Assembly: GCA_003118195.1 (NCBI GenBank)
Contig: BEXV01000002.1
Span: forward strand, 339,841 to 403,840
DNA: 64,000 bases
Direction of reading: 5' to 3'
From: Hemicentrotus pulcherrimus
Taxonomy: Eukaryota; Echinodermata; Echinoidea; Camarodonta; Strongylocentrotidae
Shown here: in pieces, positions 61,931 through 64,000 of the stretch
Numbering within the stretch: the stretch's first letter is position 1
How the letters are laid out: each line of letters begins with the position of its first letter
Made by a program: the position numbers and the translations under genes
The notes under the pieces: model-generated
Databases searched by the model: none
Told to the model about the DNA's origin: nothing
The model's input: only the letters and a program-made list of their open reading frames with translations

Positions 61931-64000
61931 GGGAAAACATTACATCATGACAAAGAATCTATTTATAAGAAAGTAAATGCAAAAATAAAAGAATGAATTA
62001 ATGTTGCATTGATGGACATTATGTAGGTCTATGTTTAAAATATATATGTTTAAAATATGAGATAAAAAACAATAAACAAAATCAAATACACTGGACATCT
62101 AAATTGTCTGAACAGCAGCCATGAAAAAATCAATCATAAAAGATTGTGCAAAAATGATTGGAAATAAAAAGGACACCGTCTGTATCAGAAATGTGGAAAA
62201 AGGCAGGTTGAATATGAAGGTTCTCATTGTATTATTTTAGCTTTCCATATAGTCCTAGATGTATTTTTTTTTAATTGTGCACGCTCGTTGAAGTTTTCTA
62301 CTGGGAACGGGGAGTATGTGATGGTTATACCGCCCTCCCTCACACGCACACTATTACGTGTGTATAACGGGTCAAAAATATAATCCAGTAGGGATACTAA
62401 TTATTAAAACAAATTCTCAATACATCGTATTAGATCTCCATAATATACCTTTTGCACTATAGCTTGATATACATATGGCCAGGAAAAATAAGAATCCTAG
62501 GCGCTGGTCTATTTTTTTTTTCTTTATTTCGTTATGAAATACCTTGGACAACTACTTTCAATTAAACTTCCTGACACAATGTATGAAGTGCTTGTCATTT
62601 TAATATATACATGAGGAATAATATTTGAAGAATAACTAATCATGAAAGCTGTATATTCTGCACATTTTAAAAGATTGACAGAGTGGGATAGCAGTACCTA
62701 AATGGGTGTTGTGCAATTAACACAAGTAATAATTAAACTTTTTGGAGAAAAAAACCTAACAAAAACAAACTTGCGGTCGATATACAAATAGAGGAGTATC
62801 CTTCCTGAGAATTAACAATACATGTGTGTATTATTAGATAATGGAGTCATTGGCACACTTTTAAAATCCCATATAGTTTGCATGAGTTGCACAAACCCTT
62901 TTCAGTCGTGTCAGTAACAGTGTCTGTACCGTAAGACTAGGTTGACAGCATACTACATAAGGACTAATTAAGTTGACTGACGCAACCAGACTACAGAAAT
63001 TGTGCATGGTAACATAAATATTAGAGTCTCTGCATGAATAGTCTCCCCCCCCCNCACCACGCCTCTGTTAATTTTTAAGATAATACACGCAAAGTAAGCA
63101 AAAATAGCACATCGCTTTTGTTTCGATGTTATTTACCTTTTGATTTGTTGAGGTTTTGTTTATAATAGTCTATGTTCCTATTTTGTGTTGTTTATCTTAA
63201 AATAATAACAATATTTCTAATTTTGTCGAATGTATAGGTGCGAAGGTAGTATTATTTTTAAAGAATTTTCCTTTGTTTTGCATGAGGTTTTGTCTCTGGA
63301 TTTTGCGTATCTTGATTTCTTTTGCATTGTTTTGTTTGTTTGCGTTCGGATGCGAATCCTATGTCAGGGTTTGGATTTTTATTCGTTTAAGAAAACTGTT
63401 CTAAATTATGTAAGTCCCCTTATCAATCAATTTCTCAAAATCAATTATTTTTTTATTTTTAAAACGAGAAAGAAAGAAACGACGGTCTGATGTTTTTACT
63501 AAATGGACAATACTGCCGAGCGCCTTTTGATCAACGAAAAAAAAAGTTTTGTAATTCCTTTTAATTCACAGATCGATTTTGACATTCATTTAGACATTCA
63601 TGCCAATAAAGATCTCTCCCCTCCCCCCTTTCCTAGATCCACCTTTGTTTTGACCGCTGATTTCTACGATTTTCATGTAATTTCTTTTTAGTGGTGGTGA
63701 CTAAACAACCTGCTGCCAATGAAGTTATCTGGAAAATTTCGTGTTCTGCAATGTTAGTGACGTCACTTAGTACGCTGTACCTTGCACTAAATTTAGAATA
63801 TTCCGTCATTACTCTATAATAGTCTTATTTTCCAAACCTCTATTGATAGCGTTAACCTATAAAAATTCATAACAACACACAAATGATAGGAATTAGACTA
63901 TGCTTGATGTATACATTTGAGTACATATACCTTGTTAAGAGGGGAAAGTAATCTTTATAAAGGAAATTACAATATAATGATGAAAATAATCGACAGCAAG
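61931..64000. other. Gene-free stretch to window end
   Basis: A poly-C run with one N at 63054 and a CRE palindrome at 63758-63765. Frames of 86 and 62 codons at 63230-63691 show no domain. Confidence 0.45.

Noticed and set aside
1..64000. CRISPR arrays, operons or prokaryotic defence systems
   Set aside because: No regular spaced repeats and no prokaryotic gene organisation; the window is eukaryotic in character.

Overview
This looks like a non-coding stretch of an animal nuclear genome, most probably an echinoderm and best guess a sea urchin. The reasons are its AT-rich, intron- or intergenic-like composition, abundant dinucleotide repeats, several tRNA-derived SINEs that resemble the sea urchin SURF family, many short DNA transposons with TTAA or 8-bp target duplications, and one broken BEL/Pao retrotransposon. 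Species assignment is inference; another marine deuterostome remains possible. No operons, bacterial genes, rRNA genes or functional tRNA genes are visible.

No intact protein-coding gene could be recognised. The longest gap-free open frames (about 142, 131, 121 and 114 codons) are low-complexity or have no recognisable domain. Short exons of a spliced gene could be hidden, because exon prediction is not reliable from raw sequence. The only convincing coding homology is a BEL/Pao Pol fragment (RNase H region and beyond) at 58973-59538, broken by a frameshift and a stop.

Layout. 1-7.3 kb: unique AT-rich DNA, then SURF-like SINEs at 3.8, 4.1 and 7.0 kb and a hAT-like MITE at 6.5 kb. 7.3-14.3 kb: mostly featureless, with CT/CCT repeats. 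14.3-15.8 kb: a TTCGTG-rich foldback, a minus-strand SINE and a degenerate minisatellite of about 22 bp. 16-27 kb: sparse DNA with a palindromic MITE (20.7 kb), a TTAA-flanked element (23.0 kb) and an assembly gap at 26.8 kb. 27.76-28.67 kb: a palindrome of about 900 bp with arms made of SINE-related sequence. 32.7-37 kb: a T2/Kolobok-like element copy, CA repeats, a complete TTAA-flanked element carrying a nested 113-bp palindromic element, and two minus-strand SINEs. 40-52.9 kb: simple repeats, a second TTAA-flanked family (45.9 kb), a degenerate SINE and a perfect 275-bp duplication joined by one N (49.1-49.7 kb, probably an assembly artefact). 53-64 kb: AT-rich DNA, the BEL/Pao remnant, a hAT-like element with a perfect 8-bp target duplication around a gap, and SINE 3-prime-end fragments.

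The window is therefore best read as a mobile-element landscape: class II MITEs (TTAA and 8-bp target-site types), SINEs sharing a common body behind different tRNA-like heads, and one decayed LTR retroelement. Of the five places with N, two are gaps inside or against long G/C runs that lie in hAT-like elements, two are single N in other G/C runs, and one is the junction of the 275-bp duplication.
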